NCBI GenBank assembly: GCA_002314595.1 | Contig: DCGP01000032.1 | Coordinates: forward strand, 111,626-175,625 | Origin: Clostridiales bacterium UBA1775 | Lineage (GTDB): Bacteria > Bacillota > Clostridia > Monoglobales > Firm-18 | Length of the DNA: 64,000 nt | Direction of reading: 5' to 3' | Part shown: positions 44,397 through 53,800 of the stretch, one piece after another | How the letters are laid out: each line of letters begins with the position of its first letter | Position numbering within the stretch: the first letter of the stretch is position 1 | Notes under the pieces: generated by a model | What the model was told of the DNA's origin: nothing | Database searches by the model: none | Seen by the model: the letters and a program-made list of their open reading frames with translations, nothing else | Translations under genes and position numbers: made by a program

Positions 44397-45412
44397 CTTT
44401 TATTAGTTGAATGTAATACCTTTCTTAATGTATTTAACTGCCTTAACACCCTTGCAGTACCCATAGTAACACAGTCAAGAGGGTTGTCTGCAATGTTTGC
44501 TATAATGCCCGTTTCCGAAGCAATTATTCTGTCAATACCTTTAAGTAATGCACCACCACCGGTTAGAGTGATGCCTTGTTCCATAATGTCGGCAGCAAGC
44601 TCCGGAGGAGTTTTTTCAAGTGTAGATTTAACACAATCTACAATCATCATAACAGGCTCTGTTAATGCTTCTCTAATTTGTTCTGATGTAACAACGATTT
44701 TTTTAGGTAAACCGGTTACAAGATGTCTGCCGTTTACTTCCATAGCTCTTTCTTCCATAAGAGGATAAGCAGAACCAATTTCCATTTTAATTTGTTCGGC
44801 AGTTCTTTCACCGATTAACACATTTTGATTTTTACGAACGTATTGAATAATAGCATTATCAAAATAATCACCGGCAACACGTAAAGATACACTTGTTACA
44901 ATACCGCCTAATGATATAACGGCAACCTCAGAAGTACCGCCACCTATGTCAACAACCATATTTCCAATAGGTTCTTCAACACGTAAGCCTGCACCTATTG
45001 AAGCTGCCATAGGTTCTTCAATAAGGAAAGCTTCCTTTGCACCTGCTTGAACAACAGATTCCTCAACGGCACGTCTTTCAACTTCTGTAACACAAGAAGG
45101 TATGCAAACAATAACCCTTGGCTTTACAAGGCACTTTTTACCACAAGCCTTTTGAATGAAATATTTAAGCATTTGGCTTGTGTATTTGTAGTCTGCAATA
45201 ACACCCTCTTTTAAAGGTCTAATTGCAACAATGTTACCCGGAGTTCTGCCAAGCATTTGTTTTGCTTCATCACCGACTGCCAAAACCTCTTTTGTATCTC
45301 TGTTAATGGCAACAACAGAGGGCTCACGTACAACAATGCCTTTACCTTTCACAAAAACAAGGGAATTGGCTGTGCCTAAGTCGATTCCTAATTCTTTACT
45401 AAAACCTTTCAT
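44393..45412 (-). CDS. mreB: Rod shape-determining actin MreB
   Basis: Bacterial actin that organises lateral wall synthesis, 339 residues. ATP-binding motifs are visible: [18 protein letters not shown] (phosphate 1), [20 protein letters not shown] (phosphate 2) and [17 protein letters not shown] (adenosine). [41 protein letters not shown] sequence is present with Ser for one Ala. The length is normal. It is the head of the mreBCD-mrdA set, eleven bases after maf. Confidence 0.97.
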   Translation of the reverse strand: MKGFSKELGIDLGTANSLVFVKGKGIVVREPSVVAINRDTKEVLAVGDEAKQMLGRTPGNIVAIRPLKEGVIADYKYTSQMLKYFIQKACGKKCLVKPRVIVCIPSCVTEVERRAVEESVVQAGAKEAFLIEEPMAASIGAGLRVEEPIGNMVVDIGGGTSEVAVISLGGIVTSVSLRVAGDYFDNAIIQYVRKNQNVLIGERTAEQIKMEIGSAYPLMEERAMEVNGRHLVTGLPKKIVVTSEQIREALTEPVMMIVDCVKSTLEKTPPELAADIMEQGITLTGGGALLKGIDRIIASETGIIANIADNPLDCVTMGTARVLRQLNTLRKVLHSTNKR

Positions 45413-45423
45413 AACTTTCTCCT

Positions 45424-45996
45424 TTATATTCCAATCTTAAAATCATTATATAGATATTTGCTTAATTTATAAATAGGCAACCCTACAACATTATTGTAAT
45501 CACCACATAGCTCCTTAACAAAGGAGGAGGCAATACCTTGAATACTATATGCACCTGCTTTGTCCATAGGGTCATTTGTGTTAACGTAGTCAGTTATCTG
45601 CTTGTCCGTAAGTTCAAAAAATGTAACATCTGTTTTTTCATAGTCAGTAATAATCATATTGTCGCTATTTCTAATGATAGTAAATCCGGTATATACACGG
45701 TGGGAATGACCACTTAACATTTTAAGCATATTGATTGCATCATCGTAATTTTTAGGCTTTCCCAATATTTTATCACCATACACAACAACTGTGTCGGCAC
45801 CGATAATTATACAGTCTTTGTTGACTTTTTTTGAAACGTCCTTTGCCTTCTGCAAAGATAAGTCCATAACAATTTCACAGGGTATGTCCTTTGTTATTAT
45901 TTCGTCAGTTTCACTTACCACAACATCAAATTCAATACCTAAAACGTTAAGCAAAGCCTTTCGTCTGGGTGAGGCAGATGCCAAAATTATATTCAT
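45424..45996 (-). CDS. maf: Maf-family nucleotide pyrophosphatase
   Basis: House-cleaning nucleoside triphosphate pyrophosphatase (dTTP/UTP and modified nucleotides), 190 residues. The family signature [23 protein letters not shown] is at the N-terminus, with [18 protein letters not shown] and [16 protein letters not shown] use ATG 45996; the longer open frame overlaps dut and is not conserved-looking. It lies four bases after dut and eleven before mreB, the common maf-mreB order. Confidence 0.93.
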   Translation of the reverse strand: MNIILASASPRRKALLNVLGIEFDVVVSETDEIITKDIPCEIVMDLSLQKAKDVSKKVNKDCIIIGADTVVVYGDKILGKPKNYDDAINMLKMLSGHSHRVYTGFTIIRNSDNMIITDYEKTDVTFFELTDKQITDYVNTNDPMDKAGAYSIQGIASSFVKELCGDYNNVVGLPIYKLSKYLYNDFKIGI

Positions 45997-46000
45997 AAAT

Positions 46001-46450
46001 CTATTTTCCGGTAGAGCCAAATCCACCGTCTCCTCTTTTTGTTTCATCAAGCTTGTTAACAACTTGAATATTTGGTACAACTACCGGGGTAACAACTAAT
46101 TGAGCAATTCTGTCCCCCGGGTTAATAACGAAGTCTTTGTCCGACAAATTAACAAGTGAAACCTTAATTTCACCTCTGTAATCACTATCAATAACACCAA
46201 CAGAGTTTGAAAGCGTAATACCGTATTTAAAACCCAACGAGCTTCTGACATACACTAAGGCTACATATTCGTTAGATGGTAAAGCAACAGAAATCCCGGT
46301 TGGAACTACCTTGTGTTCATTAGGCTTAATAATAATTATCTCGTCAATACAGGCACTAAGGTCCATACCGGCAGCACCGCTGCTTGCATAAAATGGAGCA
46401 GGTATTGATTTTCCTATTTTGTCAGATTCATATTTTATTTTTAAATTCAT
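46001..46450 (-). CDS. dut: Trimeric dUTPase
   Basis: Hydrolyses dUTP to dUMP. All five motifs of the trimeric enzyme are present in about 149 residues: AAGMDLSA, VRSSLGFKYG, SVGVIDSDYRGEI (catalytic Asp), PGDRIAQLVV, and the C-terminal RGDGGFGSTG arm. The second ATG (46450) is chosen because GGAG lies seven bases upstream; the first (46462) has none. It sits between the U32 gene and maf in the leftward block. Confidence 0.95.
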   Translation of the reverse strand: MNLKIKYESDKIGKSIPAPFYASSGAAGMDLSACIDEIIIIKPNEHKVVPTGISVALPSNEYVALVYVRSSLGFKYGITLSNSVGVIDSDYRGEIKVSLVNLSDKDFVINPGDRIAQLVVTPVVVPNIQVVNKLDETKRGDGGFGSTGK

Positions 46451-46491
46451 TTTAATCTCCATTCTAACATAAACTTAATGAAAAATCCACA

Positions 46492-48501
46492 TTAAACACC
46501 TTTGTAAAATTTGCCTCTTGTAAAATCCTTCGTAATAGGCAATTTGTTTTTGTAACAATTTAAAATTTCTATACACTCACTTGGGCTTTCATCTGTAAAA
46601 CTGATTCTGCCGTATGAAATTCCGCAATTTTCTATGTCAATCAACTTATCACTCATTACAATAGGCTTGGAATTATAAATTTCGTTTCTGCAATCAGCCA
46701 AGCATTTAATTAAGAATTTCTCACCGGTTCTGTCCTCAATAAACCCACCCTGTGTGCAACCGGATGAAGTTTTTAACATACAATTTTCAGTTACCATAAG
46801 GGGCAACCTTCCGTAAATTATGCTTTCGGTAGGTACAACTCCATAAATGTCTGTTATTTGCCTGATTGTAAGTTCACTTGATAAAGTGATTGATTTTACA
46901 CTATACTCTTCAAAAAACTTGTATGTATATTTATTAAATACATTCATTGTAAAGTCAATGTGTATGTCCTTGTTGTATCTTTTTGCAATTTCAAATTGCC
47001 CAATGTTTCTGACAAGCACATTTTTAACAGGTAAATTTTTAACTGTTTCATCAATGTCCTTAGGTGAAATCCTTGGTAAAATAACAATTTCATCATCTTT
47101 AAAATCACCTATTTCCAAAGGAACATATATCTTTTTACAATTTGCATTTCTTGCTATCTCTAACTGCTTTTTGTCCCATACGGAAACAGAAAAATCAAAC
47201 CCTTGATTTTCTCTTACACTTTCTATATTATAGCTTTCGCCATTATCAATTCTCTTTTTAGAAAGTATTATTTTTCTTTCAAGCATCTCAATAATGCTTC
47301 TTCTGGCAAGGTTAATTTCCGAAACAGGAATAAAGGCATCGTTATCAATATCAATTTTTATATCTTTGATTTTAAAAACTGTATCACCAAGCTTAGATAA
47401 CTGTTCTTTAATTCTGTCAGCAGAAGTAGAGGAGCTTCTTGCCTTTTGTATAACATCGGTTGATATGTAATCACATTGATTGCCATATTCATCTGTTGCA
47501 ATTAACTTAATGCAATCATTTACCCTTCCTGCAAATTCTAAACTAATGTCTGTTTTTTTATAATTGTCAAATTGCTCATATTTTTCATCTTGCTTTAAGT
47601 AAGGGTTGTCAGGCTTGGTATGACAAAACATATCAGCACCTTTTTTGCCTGTGTAATATCCGTTAGAAAACCCACCTCTGTAAAATATTTTTTCTAATTT
47701 TTTATAATCCTCATCAGTTACTTGCTTTTCGTTGTCAAGATATTTTCTGTATATCGAAACAACAGTACCAACATATTCAGACCCCTTCATTCTGCCTTCT
47801 ATTTTTAGGGATTTAACTCCAATATTTTCAATGTCCTTTAAGTGCTTAATTAAACACATATCCTTTAAACTTAACAAATAGCCGCTTTTGTTACCTGCTT
47901 TATAATTAAGCCTGCAAGGTTGGGCGCATTTGCCTCTGTTACCGCTTCTGCCACCTATCATAGATGACATTAAGCATTGACCTGAATAACAAACGCACAT
48001 AGCACCATGGACAAATATTTCTATTTCAACATCAACATTTTTACAAATGTCTGCAATAACTTCCTTTGATAGCTCTCTTGCCAAAACAATTCTTTTAAAT
48101 CCAATATTTTTTAAAAACTCTGCGCCATATTTGTCATAAACGGTAAGCTGAGTGCTTGCGTGTAACGGTAAATTAGGGGCAATGCTTTTAATATACATAG
48201 CAACACCAATGTCTTGAATAATTACACCGTCTGTACCAAATTTGTTTAATTTCCTAACAAACTTGTCAAGTTCTTTAAATTCAACATCACCTACTAAAAT
48301 GTTTACTGTAACAAACACCTTAACCTTCCGAAGATGACAGTAATTTATAGCCTCTTCAAGTTCTTGGTCGTCAAAATTATTGGCAGACGCCCTTGCATTA
48401 AATAAATTTCCACCTAAATAAACTGCATTTGCACCGGAAAGTACGGCAGCCTTTAAAGCTTCAAAACTTCCTGCCGGTGCAAGTAATTCACAACTAATCA
48501 T
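46492..48501 (-). CDS. U32 peptidase-family protein, possibly RlhA-like rRNA hydroxylation enzyme
   Basis: A 669-residue member of the U32 family. The N-terminal barrel (LLAPAGSFEALKAAVLSGANAVYLGG) and the family signature EIFVHGAMCVCYSGQCLMSSMIGGRSGNRG are present. Cysteines in CVCYSGQC...CAQPCR could bind an iron-sulfur cluster. A DUF3656-like C-terminal half follows. Size and architecture match E. coli YdcP/RlhA, which makes 5-hydroxycytidine in 23S rRNA, more than the ~450-residue TrhP tRNA enzymes; this is inferred. The Cys-rich end (CLADCRNE) is also typical. It lies three bases after zapA. Confidence 0.85.
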   Translation of the reverse strand: MISCELLAPAGSFEALKAAVLSGANAVYLGGNLFNARASANNFDDQELEEAINYCHLRKVKVFVTVNILVGDVEFKELDKFVRKLNKFGTDGVIIQDIGVAMYIKSIAPNLPLHASTQLTVYDKYGAEFLKNIGFKRIVLARELSKEVIADICKNVDVEIEIFVHGAMCVCYSGQCLMSSMIGGRSGNRGKCAQPCRLNYKAGNKSGYLLSLKDMCLIKHLKDIENIGVKSLKIEGRMKGSEYVGTVVSIYRKYLDNEKQVTDEDYKKLEKIFYRGGFSNGYYTGKKGADMFCHTKPDNPYLKQDEKYEQFDNYKKTDISLEFAGRVNDCIKLIATDEYGNQCDYISTDVIQKARSSSTSADRIKEQLSKLGDTVFKIKDIKIDIDNDAFIPVSEINLARRSIIEMLERKIILSKKRIDNGESYNIESVRENQGFDFSVSVWDKKQLEIARNANCKKIYVPLEIGDFKDDEIVILPRISPKDIDETVKNLPVKNVLVRNIGQFEIAKRYNKDIHIDFTMNVFNKYTYKFFEEYSVKSITLSSELTIRQITDIYGVVPTESIIYGRLPLMVTENCMLKTSSGCTQGGFIEDRTGEKFLIKCLADCRNEIYNSKPIVMSDKLIDIENCGISYGRISFTDESPSECIEILNCYKNKLPITKDFTRGKFYKGV

Positions 48502-48504
48502 AAT

Positions 48505-48846
48505 TTATCTTCTTTTCAAAGCACTAATTTCAGACTTTAATCTTGCATTTTCGGATTTTAATTGACTGTTTTCAAATGTAGCAGAGGAGGCATCGTCAAT
48601 ATATTGCTTAATCTGTGAGCGTAAATTGTCAGCAACCTCTTCACTTTTGAAATATTCATCGGCAATGTTAATTGCAGTAAGCACAGCAACGTCATTCATA
48701 GTAAGCTTACCACCGGTAGCATATACAATTTCACCGATTTTCTTTTCTATGTATTGACCAACCTTTTCCATATATTCTGTAGATTCTTCAGAAAGTATGG
48801 TGTAATCTCTGTCATTTATGTTAATAATTATTTTGTTTTTAGCCAA
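48505..48846 (-). CDS. zapA: Cell division protein ZapA
   Basis: Small FtsZ-ring stabiliser, 113 residues. The N-terminal domain INDRDYTILSEESTEYMEKVGQYIEKKI and MNDVAVLTAINIADEYFK match the family, followed by a C-terminal coiled coil (NSQLKSENARLKSEISALKRR). It is the first gene of the leftward block; the promoter is at 48915-48888. Its pairing with a U32 gene is common in Firmicutes. Confidence 0.92.
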   Translation of the reverse strand: MAKNKIIININDRDYTILSEESTEYMEKVGQYIEKKIGEIVYATGGKLTMNDVAVLTAINIADEYFKSEEVADNLRSQIKQYIDDASSATFENSQLKSENARLKSEISALKRR

Positions 48847-48887
48847 TTGTGTTCACCCTTTCCAAACAGAATAATATCACACATTAT

Positions 48888-48915
48888 ATTATAACACTTT
48901 TTGAATAAAATGCAA
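48888..48915 (-). promoter_or_regulatory. Promoter upstream of zapA
   Basis: On the minus strand TTGCAT (48915-48910) and TATAAT (48893-48888) are 16 bases apart. This may drive the whole zapA to mgsA transcript. Confidence 0.6.
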
Positions 48916-48950
48916 TATTTTTGTAAATATTATTTCATTATAATATAGAA

Positions 48951-48975
48951 GGACTGTAAAAGATAAAATTACAGC
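48951..48975 (-). terminator. Weak terminator after tepA
   Basis: GGGCTGTAA pairs with TTACAGTCC (one mismatch) on the minus strand, followed by TTCTATATT. A short T tract makes it a weak terminator, so some read-through into zapA is likely. Confidence 0.45.
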
Positions 48976-48987
48976 CCAAATTTAAAT

Positions 48988-49656
48988 TTATATTTTTTCT
49001 TCAATTAAGCTATATAATTTACTAATTGCATTACTGATGCCACCCACATTATCAATAAGTCTGCATTTAACAGCCTCTTCTCCAAACAAGATAGTACCCA
49101 CATCATTAGCAATTATACCGGTTGCAACCATTAAGTTTAATAATTTTCTTTTTGTGATTTTACTGTTTTTAGAAACGAAGCTTACAACTCTGTCTTGCAC
49201 CTTGTTGAAATATTCGTAGGTTTGTATAGCTCCGATTACAAGTCCGTTTGTTCTTATAGGATGAATGGTCATAGTAGCAGAGGGCACAATAAACGAGTAG
49301 TCGGTAGAAACAGCCAAAGGAACGCCTATGCTGTGCCCACCGCCTAAGACTATGGAAACAGTAGGCTTTGACATACTTGCAACAACCTCGGCAATGGCAA
49401 GTCCTGCCTCAACATCTCCGCCAACTGTATTTATTAACATCAATAGCCCTTCTATGTCTTTGTTTTCTTCGATTTCAATCAATGTAGGCAGTATTTCTTC
49501 ATACCTTGTAGCTTTTGTGTTTGGGGGCAGTATATTGTGTCCCTCAATTTGACCAAAAATATTCAAACAATGTATATTGTGTAAAGCATTTTTAATAGGA
49601 GTAGTCTGTTCAATCATTCCGTTTTTTGATGTTTGATTTGTTTCTTCTATTTCCAT
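48988..49656 (-). CDS. tepA: ClpP-like serine protease TepA
   Basis: Cytoplasmic ClpP-fold protease of about 222 residues, matching the translocation-enhancing protein TepA of Bacillus. The family blocks are [45 protein letters not shown] with the nucleophile Ser, and the catalytic His in [12 protein letters not shown] use ATG 49656 just after GAGGTG; the longer open frame continues into the AT-rich upstream region and is not family-like. In Bacillus it affects export and spore processes; here its role is inferred. Confidence 0.88.
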   Translation of the reverse strand: MEIEETNQTSKNGMIEQTTPIKNALHNIHCLNIFGQIEGHNILPPNTKATRYEEILPTLIEIEENKDIEGLLMLINTVGGDVEAGLAIAEVVASMSKPTVSIVLGGGHSIGVPLAVSTDYSFIVPSATMTIHPIRTNGLVIGAIQTYEYFNKVQDRVVSFVSKNSKITKRKLLNLMVATGIIANDVGTILFGEEAVKCRLIDNVGGISNAISKLYSLIEEKI

Positions 49657-49716
49657 AAGGTTCACCTCAATGATATTATACCGATTTTGGGCGATATAAT
49701 ACCTTTTTTTGACTAT

Positions 49717-49747
49717 TGTTAAAATGTTAAATTGTAGCATTTTAACA
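49717..49747. repeat. Perfect inverted repeat upstream of tepA and hup
   Basis: TGTTAAAATG (49717-49726) and CATTTTAACA (49738-49747) are exact inverse copies, 11 bases apart, in the divergent space between tepA and hup. It could be an operator or a weak hairpin; no T tract suits a terminator. Confidence 0.5.
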
Positions 49748-49838
49748 AAAAAATAGCGTCAGTTTGTCTTTAATGAGCTAAAATCTTGTCAATTTTTATG
49801 AAATATAACTAAAATTGATAGAATTGTAAAAAAATATA

Positions 49839-49867
49839 TTGTAATTTTTTAATCATAGTGGTAAAAT
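49839..49867 (+). promoter_or_regulatory. Promoter of hup
   Basis: TTGTAA (49839-49844) and TAAAAT (49862-49867) are 17 bases apart, about 50 bases before the start codon; TTAGGAGG precedes the ATG. Confidence 0.6.
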
Positions 49868-49920
49868 AAAAGCGAAATGATGATTAAGTAACATCATTAA
49901 ATTTTTAGGAGGTATTTAAA

Positions 49921-50193
49921 ATGAAAAGATCAGATTTAGTTGCTGCAATCGCAGAAAAAGCATCAATGACAAAGAAAGATGCAGAAATCGCATTAAGCGC
50001 TACACTTGAAGCAATCACAGGTGCTTTAAAGAAAGGGGACAAAGTTCAATTAGTTGGCTTTGGTACATTCGAAGTACGTAAAAAGGCTGCTCGTGTTGGC
50101 AGAAACCCACAAACAGGTAAAGAAATTAAGATTGCTGCTTCAAAAGCTCCTGCTTTCAAAGCTGGTAAAGCATTCAAAGAAGCTATCAAATAA
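49921..50193 (+). CDS. hup: DNA-binding protein HU
   Basis: Nucleoid-associated protein that bends DNA, 90 residues. The full family sequence is visible, from [22 protein letters not shown] through [31 protein letters not shown] (the DNA-binding arm) to [16 protein letters not shown] single-gene transcript with strong RBS (AGGAGG) and its own terminator. The high codon quality (few rare codons) fits an abundant protein. Confidence 0.97.
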   Translation: MKRSDLVAAIAEKASMTKKDAEIALSATLEAITGALKKGDKVQLVGFGTFEVRKKAARVGRNPQTGKEIKIAASKAPAFKAGKAFKEAIK

Positions 50194-50209
50194 TTTAACT
50201 TTTTAAAGT

Positions 50210-50246
50210 TTAAAGCTTTCGCTTAGGCGGAAGCTTTAATTTTTTC
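50210..50246 (+). terminator. Terminator after hup
   Basis: TTAAAGCTTTCGC (50210-50222) pairs with GCGGAAGCTTTAA (50227-50239) with one wobble and a four-base loop, followed by T to 50245. Confidence 0.88.
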
Positions 50247-50276
50247 TTGACAAATGACGTAATAATGAATTATAAT
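50247..50276 (+). promoter_or_regulatory. tRNA promoter
   Basis: TTGACA (50247-50252) and TATAAT (50271-50276) are both perfect, with an 18-base spacer, about 20 bases before the mature tRNA. The -35 box directly follows the hup terminator T tract. Confidence 0.8.
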
Positions 50277-50295
50277 ACTATTGTTAATTTAATAT

Positions 50296-50371
50296 GCTGT
50301 TATAGCTCAGACGGTAGAGTAACGCCTTGGTAAGGCGTAGGTCGGCGGTTCAAGTCCGCTTAACAGCTCCA
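50296..50371 (+). tRNA. tRNA-Thr (anticodon GGT)
   Basis: A complete cloverleaf can be drawn: acceptor GCTGTTA with TAACAGC, D-stem GCTC/GAGT, anticodon stem ACGCC/GGCGT with loop TTGGTAA (anticodon GGT, reading ACC and ACU), T-arm GGCGG-TTCAAGT-CCGCT. The CCA end is encoded. Transcribed alone. Confidence 0.95.
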
Positions 50372-50412
50372 AAGCAAAAATCCTATCTTTACAGATAGGA
50401 TTTTTGCTTTGT
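50371..50412 (+). terminator. Terminator after tRNA-Thr
   Basis: An 18-pair perfect stem, 50371-50388 with 50393-50410, around TTAC. The 3' arm carries a five-T tract. It starts at the A of the tRNA CCA. Confidence 0.88.
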
Positions 50413-50517
50413 ATTATTCAATCTTCAATATTCAATTTTCAGTATTCATTAAATAATGACAGCAAAACCGGAAAATAAACATATATCTTTATTGGTCGGC
50501 TTTTGCACAAACAAACA

Positions 50518-50587
50518 GAAAAAAGATATTATGTCTTTTTTTCTCAGTGAAATAAAGGATTTGCGAAGATTTTCGCAAATCCTTTTT
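50518..50587 (+). terminator. Two terminator-like hairpins with no gene before them
   Basis: A short stem AAAAAAGA/TCTTTTTT (about 50518-50541) is followed by a perfect 14-pair stem, 50554-50567 with 50572-50585, with T to 50587. No reading frame precedes them after the tRNA terminator at 50410. They may end a small RNA or be what is left of a lost gene. The rest of 50411-50729 shows no gene. Confidence 0.6.
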
Positions 50588-50729
50588 AGATTGGTCTGAA
50601 TACTGTAGGAGTTTTTGTAATAGTATAATGTAAATTCACAGGGTATGCCTTGCGTTCTTTCCTCATAGAAAAGAACAATAACTTTGTTTGAAAAATATAT
50701 AGATTGAAAAATAACAGGAGGAAATCAAT

Positions 50730-50792
50730 ACGAAAAAAGCATTGAGCTTATTGCTCACCATCATGATGCTGCTCTCCACCGATTGCACTTGA
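50730..50792 (+). pseudogene. Remnant of an exported-protein gene (signal peptide only, ACG in place of ATG)
   Basis: ACAGGAGGAAATCA, an ideal ribosome binding site, precedes ACG at 50730 where a start codon should be. The frame then reads KKALSLLLTIMMLLSTDCT and stops at 50790-50792. This is a textbook lysine-start signal peptide cut off at about 20 residues. It looks like the 5' end of a former surface-protein gene replaced or truncated in front of the present one. Confidence 0.6.
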
Positions 50793-50817
50793 CTATTTAA
50801 TTTACTTATGTTACAAT
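50789..50817 (+). promoter_or_regulatory. Promoter of the large surface-protein gene
   Basis: TTGACT (50789-50794) and TACAAT (50812-50817) are 17 bases apart. The -35 box overlaps the stop codon of the signal-peptide remnant, so this promoter may have arisen at the junction. Confidence 0.6.
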
Positions 50818-50865
50818 TGAATTAATCATTATAATTATATTTTCTAGTATTTATGGAGGTTTGAA

Positions 50866-53800
50866 ATGAAAAAAAGGACTAATAGACTACATATTTTATC
50901 ACTTGTAGCATTATTGATATTTGCTACATTCGTTTGTACTCAGCCTACAGCTTATGCCGTTAATTATACTGCATCGCATATGACCTTTGCTTTTCCACAA
51001 GAGTTGAACCAATATTTACGTACTGGTACTGGTGATACAGGAATAAAATTTTTTCCTAATGGTTCGGGTGATTCAGTACAATTAAGTAAGAATGACGGTG
51101 AGACTTTAATATATAATGGAAAAGTCTATGATGTTTATAGTTTGGGGAGCGAAGTGACACCAGCTAGCGATGCCGCGCAATTTCGTACATATTTAAAAGT
51201 AGGTACAAATAAAACTGCTAAAATTAAAAATTCAAATCCAGATTACTGGCCAACTTCTGCTGCAAATATGATTGCTGTTCCGGGCAATATAGACAATTTG
51301 AAGGATGGAAGCCAAAATGCATTATTTACTTGGGCACAACATTATAAAATAACTTTAGATGCAAATGGTGGAACTGCTGGATCAAAAACTTCGTTCAACA
51401 TTGTCAAAGATGAAGATATGCCGGCATTGACTAGCACAGGAGAATTACCTACAAAGCAAGGTTTCACCTTCAATGGTTTCTTCGATGCCGCAACAGACGG
51501 AACTAAGTATTATAATGCCGATGGTACAAGCGCTAAGAAATGGGATAAGACCAGTGCTAACACTACGCTATATGCGCAGTGGACACCTGATTCAACGGAT
51601 CCCAAGTTTTACGCTGTGTTCAACACGAATGCCGAAGGAAAGTCAGGAGAAGCAGGTTACAAGCCGGCAAATACGCTATCTATTTACTATGACACAAATA
51701 AGGCAAGCCATATAGGCGTGAGTGGTAAGAATGTGTACTCAGATCTTCCAACAGAAGCAACAAAAAAGGAGGATTGGGGATACAACGCCAAACGATACTT
51801 AGTGAAAAATGTCGTGATCGATGCCGGTGTGGCAAACTATTCCGGACTAAAGAGCACAGCTTATATGTTCTCTGATATGGACAGCGCTGACGATATCAGT
51901 GGATGCGAGTATCTGGATGTAAGCAATGTTACGAACATGAGTAATATGTTCAGCTTCTTCGGCCTTGACAGCAAAAGCCTTACAGTAGTCCCGAATGTGT
52001 CAGACTGGAATACCGTTAATGTAACGGACATGTCTTATATGTTCAACAGATACGGCAAAAGCAGCACAGCGAAATTACAGGCTCTGGATTTATCAAAGTG
52101 GAGCATTAGTTCGCTTACCAAAACAGAGCGTATGTTCTCGTTCTACGCCTACGCGAACACTCTGGGCGATCCTGTCGTATATGCAGCGAACTGGTCATCA
52201 GCTAAAACTCTAAATGCAAACAATTCCATGGATATGTTTACCGATAGCAAGCTCAGAAATGCTAATAATGTAACTTCTGCTTCTGATCAATGGGCATTTG
52301 CTAACACCGGCGCAACAGGCTGCTTTACTGTCGAAACACCCCCCTACGCTGTTTCTGCAGATTTTAACTTTACACCACCTACAGAATCAACATACGACGG
52401 TACTGTTAAGAGTGCTGAGGTGAAGGCTAAGTCAGGCATAACAGGTATGGGAGAAGTAACTGTTAAGTACTCCTCGGACGGTGGCAAAAATTGGTCGCAA
52501 ACTGCAAAAAATGCAGGTACATATATCGTTAAAATTGATGTTGCAGAAGGCGAAGACTATGCTTCTACAACAGATATAACTGACAGTTCTTGGACATTTA
52601 CCATTGAAAAAGCCAAACTTACTGTTTCAGGCACAACGGTAGAAAGTAAAACTTATGATGGTAATGCAACCGCTACCGTAAAGAAAGGTACACTTGCAGG
52701 AGTTATCGGAGCAGACGATGTAAGCATAGACACCACAACGGGAACATTTGAGGATAAGAATGCAGGAGAAACTAAGGAAGTTACTGTTTCTTATACATTA
52801 AAGGGTGTGGATACAGATAATTATGAAATTGATACTGAGACAGTAAATGCTGATATTAGCAAAAAAGTGTTAACTGTTTCAGGCACAACGGTAGAAAATA
52901 AAACTTATGATGGTAATACAACCGCTACCGTAAAGAAAGGTACACTTGCAGGAGTTATCGGAGCAGATGATGTAAGCATAGACGCTGCAACGGGAACATT
53001 TGAAGATAAGAATGCAGGAGAAGCTAAGGAAGTTACTGTATCTTATAATTTATCGGGTGATGATGCAGGAAACTATGTAGTTGAAGATGAAAAATCTTCT
53101 GCAACAATTACTAAGCGTGATATTACACTTAACTCTGCAGATGCTATAAAAGAATATGACAGAACACCTTTAACAAATCATAGCGTAGCAGAATTGGGAA
53201 GTGGATTTGTAGCAGGCGAAGGTGCAACATACAATTACATAGGCTCACAAACTTTTGTCGGAAAATCGGATAACATATTTACATACACCTTGAATGAAGG
53301 AACAAAAGCAGATAACTACGATATTACAACGGAAAACGGAAATCTTGAGGTTTGTAAAAAAGCACTTAAGATATACGGAATTACTGCAAGTGATAAAGTT
53401 TATGACGGAACAGAAACGGCAACAATCAGCACTGCAAACGCAATTTTTGAAGGAATTGCTCCTTGCGATACATTAACGGTTTCAACAACGGGGGTATTTG
53501 CAGATAAAAATGCCGGAGAAAATAAAACAGTAACCTTCAGTGGATTAGTGATTGACGGTGATGCAAAGGATAATTACATAATCGATGATAACAGTCAAAA
53601 AATTACAGAAGCAACTATTTATAAAAAAGAATTAACAGTTGTGGCAGGCGCAAAGTTATCTTATGTAAACAGAGATTTGGAAAAGCTTACTTATACAAGC
53701 GAAGGCTTGCTTGAGGGCGATACAATAAGTGGCGAACTTGAAACAAATGCAGATAACAAAATAGCCGGAGAATACGATATAACAATCGGAACACTTTCTG

